Below are positions 8,797-9,796 of a stretch of DNA of 9,796 nt, piece by piece. Numbering within the stretch: position 1 is the first letter of the stretch; each line of letters begins with the position of its first letter. Made by a program: the position numbers and the translations under genes. The notes beneath the pieces are model-generated. The model did no database searches. It had not been told where the DNA came from and saw only the letters and a list, made by a program, of their open reading frames with translations. This DNA comes from Chloroflexota bacterium (GTDB lineage: Bacteria; Chloroflexota; Limnocylindria; Limnocylindrales; CSP1-4): assembly GCA_021802185.1 (NCBI GenBank), contig JAKAAV010000050.1, forward strand, positions 1-9,796. The letters run 5' to 3'.

Positions 8797-8952
8797 TCAG
8801 GCGGGTTCCTGCTCCAGCTCGAGCGCCTCGTCGTCCGCTTCCTCGGTGAGCTTCAGCCAGATGAACAGGCCGGCGAGCACGAGAAGCGGGATCACGATGA
8901 GCGCGGCGAGCGTGACGCCGAGCGCCACGGCGACGATCTTGAGGGCCTTCAT
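8797..8952 (-). CDS. Small single-span membrane protein
   Basis: A 51-residue protein beginning MKALKIVAVA. Residues 3-33 form one hydrophobic helix with a basic N-terminal flank (K2, K5), and residues 37-49 are acidic (EEADDEALELEQE). The positive-inside rule places the N-terminus in the cytoplasm and the acidic tail outside, although K34 makes this less certain. The ATG at 8952 is preceded by GGAG with 5-nt spacing inside AAGGAAGGAG, one of the best ribosome-binding sites in the window, so I believe it is translated despite its size. I do not recognise a family. It ends 10 nt before the HAD phosphatase GTG and probably shares its transcript; it may anchor or modulate a partner, but nothing in the sequence proves that. 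Confidence 0.75.
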   Translation of the reverse strand: MKALKIVAVALGVTLAALIVIPLLVLAGLFIWLKLTEEADDEALELEQEPA

Positions 8953-9186
8953 GCGTTCTCCTTCCTTCCACGTGAGTCTGCCACGGCGTTCGTTCGTCGG
9001 CTCGCCCGCGGCCCATCCAGGCCCGCGCGGGGCTTTCCGGGGCCGCGGCGCCGGGCCCTGAGGGGCCCCCTCGGCGTTCTGCGCGGGCGCCCGGCATTGT
9101 CGCCCGCCCCGGCGTTCCGGGCCCGCACCTTCGCCTCGGACCCGGCCGTCTCGGCTCCCGGCCGACTCGCTCCCCGGGCGTCCCGG
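8953..9186 (-). other. GC-rich intergenic region with one hairpin
   Basis: This 234-nt gap lies between the unknown 176-residue gene and the small membrane protein gene. It holds a GCGGGCG/CGCCCGC inverted repeat (9107-9101 with 9089-9083, 11-nt loop) without a T-tract. GAACGCCG appears three times on the minus strand (9117-9110, 9079-9072, 8991-8984). I see no promoter with good -35 and -10 boxes. Confidence 0.4.
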
Positions 9187-9717
9187 TTACCGTTTCTGTG
9201 CGGAAGCCGCCGGCGCGGGCGCGGGAGGCACCCGTCCGGCGGGCGCAGCGGCAATCAGTCCCTCGACCTCGTCGCGCATGAACTCGACGAGCAGGTGCTT
9301 GTGCCCCGCCTGCGTGGTCATCAGGAGCCGCAGGACGTAGGCACCCTCCTGCTCGAACAGGAACACGTCCTTGGGGTGCTGCTGGTCGATGAAGTGGCCG
9401 AGCACGCGCAGCGACGATTCGTAGCGGCCAGGCGCCTCGTGCCCGTCGGCCGGCGTGGGCTTCGCGCGCCGCTGCATGCCCTCCTCCATGAAGCGCGCGA
9501 TGTCGTCGTCGACGAAGGTCAGCGTTTCCTTGTGCTGCTGCCCGAACGCCTCCGACCAGCTCGAGCCGGCCTGGTCCATCGCGAGCCCCTGGACGATGAA
9601 GCCGTCCGGGACCTCGGTGATCGAGACCTCGCGCATCCCGCGCTGGTCGAGCACCGACCCGATGGAGCGGAGCACCTCCTCGAAGTCCTGCCGCGGGCTT
9701 CCGTCGTAGATGCGCAT
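9187..9717 (-). CDS. Protein of unknown function, 176 residues
   Basis: I do not recognise a family. The protein is soluble, with no signal peptide or membrane span. Residues 1-85 look alpha/beta: a helix (DFEEVLRSIGSVLDQ), a strand pair around EVSITEVPDGFIVQGLA and a helix ending FMEEGMQRR. Residues 97-155 repeat a similar pattern: helix (YESSLRVLGHFIDQQ), strands (KDVFLFEQEGAYVLRLLM) and helix (LLVEFMRDEVEGLIAAA). The order helix, strand with charged turn, strand, helix in both halves hints at an internal duplication. A Pro/Ala tail (about 157-176) ends in basic residues. The ATG at 9717 has GGAGG 5 nt upstream, and codon use matches its neighbours, so it is very probably a real gene. Its promoter would lie at or beyond the window edge, and it is separated from the next gene by 234 nt, so its link to the HAD gene is weak. 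Confidence 0.8.
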   Translation of the reverse strand: MRIYDGSPRQDFEEVLRSIGSVLDQRGMREVSITEVPDGFIVQGLAMDQAGSSWSEAFGQQHKETLTFVDDDIARFMEEGMQRRAKPTPADGHEAPGRYESSLRVLGHFIDQQHPKDVFLFEQEGAYVLRLLMTTQAGHKHLLVEFMRDEVEGLIAAAPAGRVPPAPAPAASAQKR

Positions 9718-9746
9718 CCCGGCCTCCCTGCGCCCGCCCGGCCGTC

Positions 9747-9783
9747 CGGCAGACTCCCCGCCGATCTTCCGCCGACTCTGCCG
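9747..9783 (-). other. Inverted repeat upstream of the unknown gene
   Basis: CGGCAGA (9783-9777) and TCTGCCG (9753-9747) are exact 7-bp complements with a 23-nt spacer containing TCGGCGG twice. They lie 30-66 nt upstream of the ATG at 9717. They could be a leader hairpin or an operator; no promoter is visible in the remaining bases. Confidence 0.3.
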
Positions 9784-9796
9784 AACCCCGTGGCCC

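Noticed and set aside
8984..9117. Three copies of GAACGCCG as a regulatory repeat
   Set aside because: An 8-base GC-rich word with irregular spacing is weak evidence in this composition, and no promoter is visible beside it.

Overview
The window is GC-rich bacterial chromosome in which every gene I can support lies on the minus strand, so the biological reading direction is from 9796 down to 1. Most genes are core housekeeping genes. The order pyrG, transaldolase, rho is seen in several Gram-positive-type lineages, and obg followed by nadD is also common. High GC, GTG and TTG starts, a compact Rho of 417 residues without the long insertion usual in high-GC Actinomycetota, and a LysM/M23 envelope peptidase between rho and obg suggest a high-GC Terrabacteria lineage. 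Chloroflexota is my first guess and Actinomycetota or a related phylum my second. The lineage call is inference, because no rRNA gene is present.

Layout in transcription order: (1) 9717-9187, a 176-residue conserved-looking protein of unknown function. (2) 8952-8797, a 51-residue single-span membrane protein, followed 10 nt later by (3) 8786-7956, a HAD-family phosphatase. (4) 7924-6275, CTP synthase (pyrG), whose ribosome-binding site can pair with the 3' end of the HAD gene. (5) 6219-5521, a short-type transaldolase. (6) 5496-4540, a ten-span EamA-family exporter. (7) a 314-nt gap holding a near-consensus promoter and a structured, then C-rich leader for (8) rho, 4225-2972. (9) a 291-nt gap with a tandem 15-bp repeat, a palindrome and a promoter for (10) a LysM/M23 peptidase, 2680-1505. 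(11) obg, 1381-86, with an extended -10 element almost touching its start codon. (12) the first 29 codons of a probable nadD, whose GTG start overlaps the obg stop and which runs off the window at base 1.

The genes do not form one pathway. They cover nucleotide supply (pyrG), the pentose phosphate pathway (transaldolase), transcription termination (Rho), ribosome assembly and growth control (Obg), NAD synthesis (NadD) and cell wall remodelling (M23). At least three internal promoter candidates (rho, M23, obg) split the block into separate transcripts. I found no mobile element, CRISPR array, tRNA, rRNA or defence system. The most interesting material is in the regulatory gaps: the rho leader, the M23 promoter region and the pyrG start region. 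The two unassigned proteins upstream of the HAD gene are the other points of interest.
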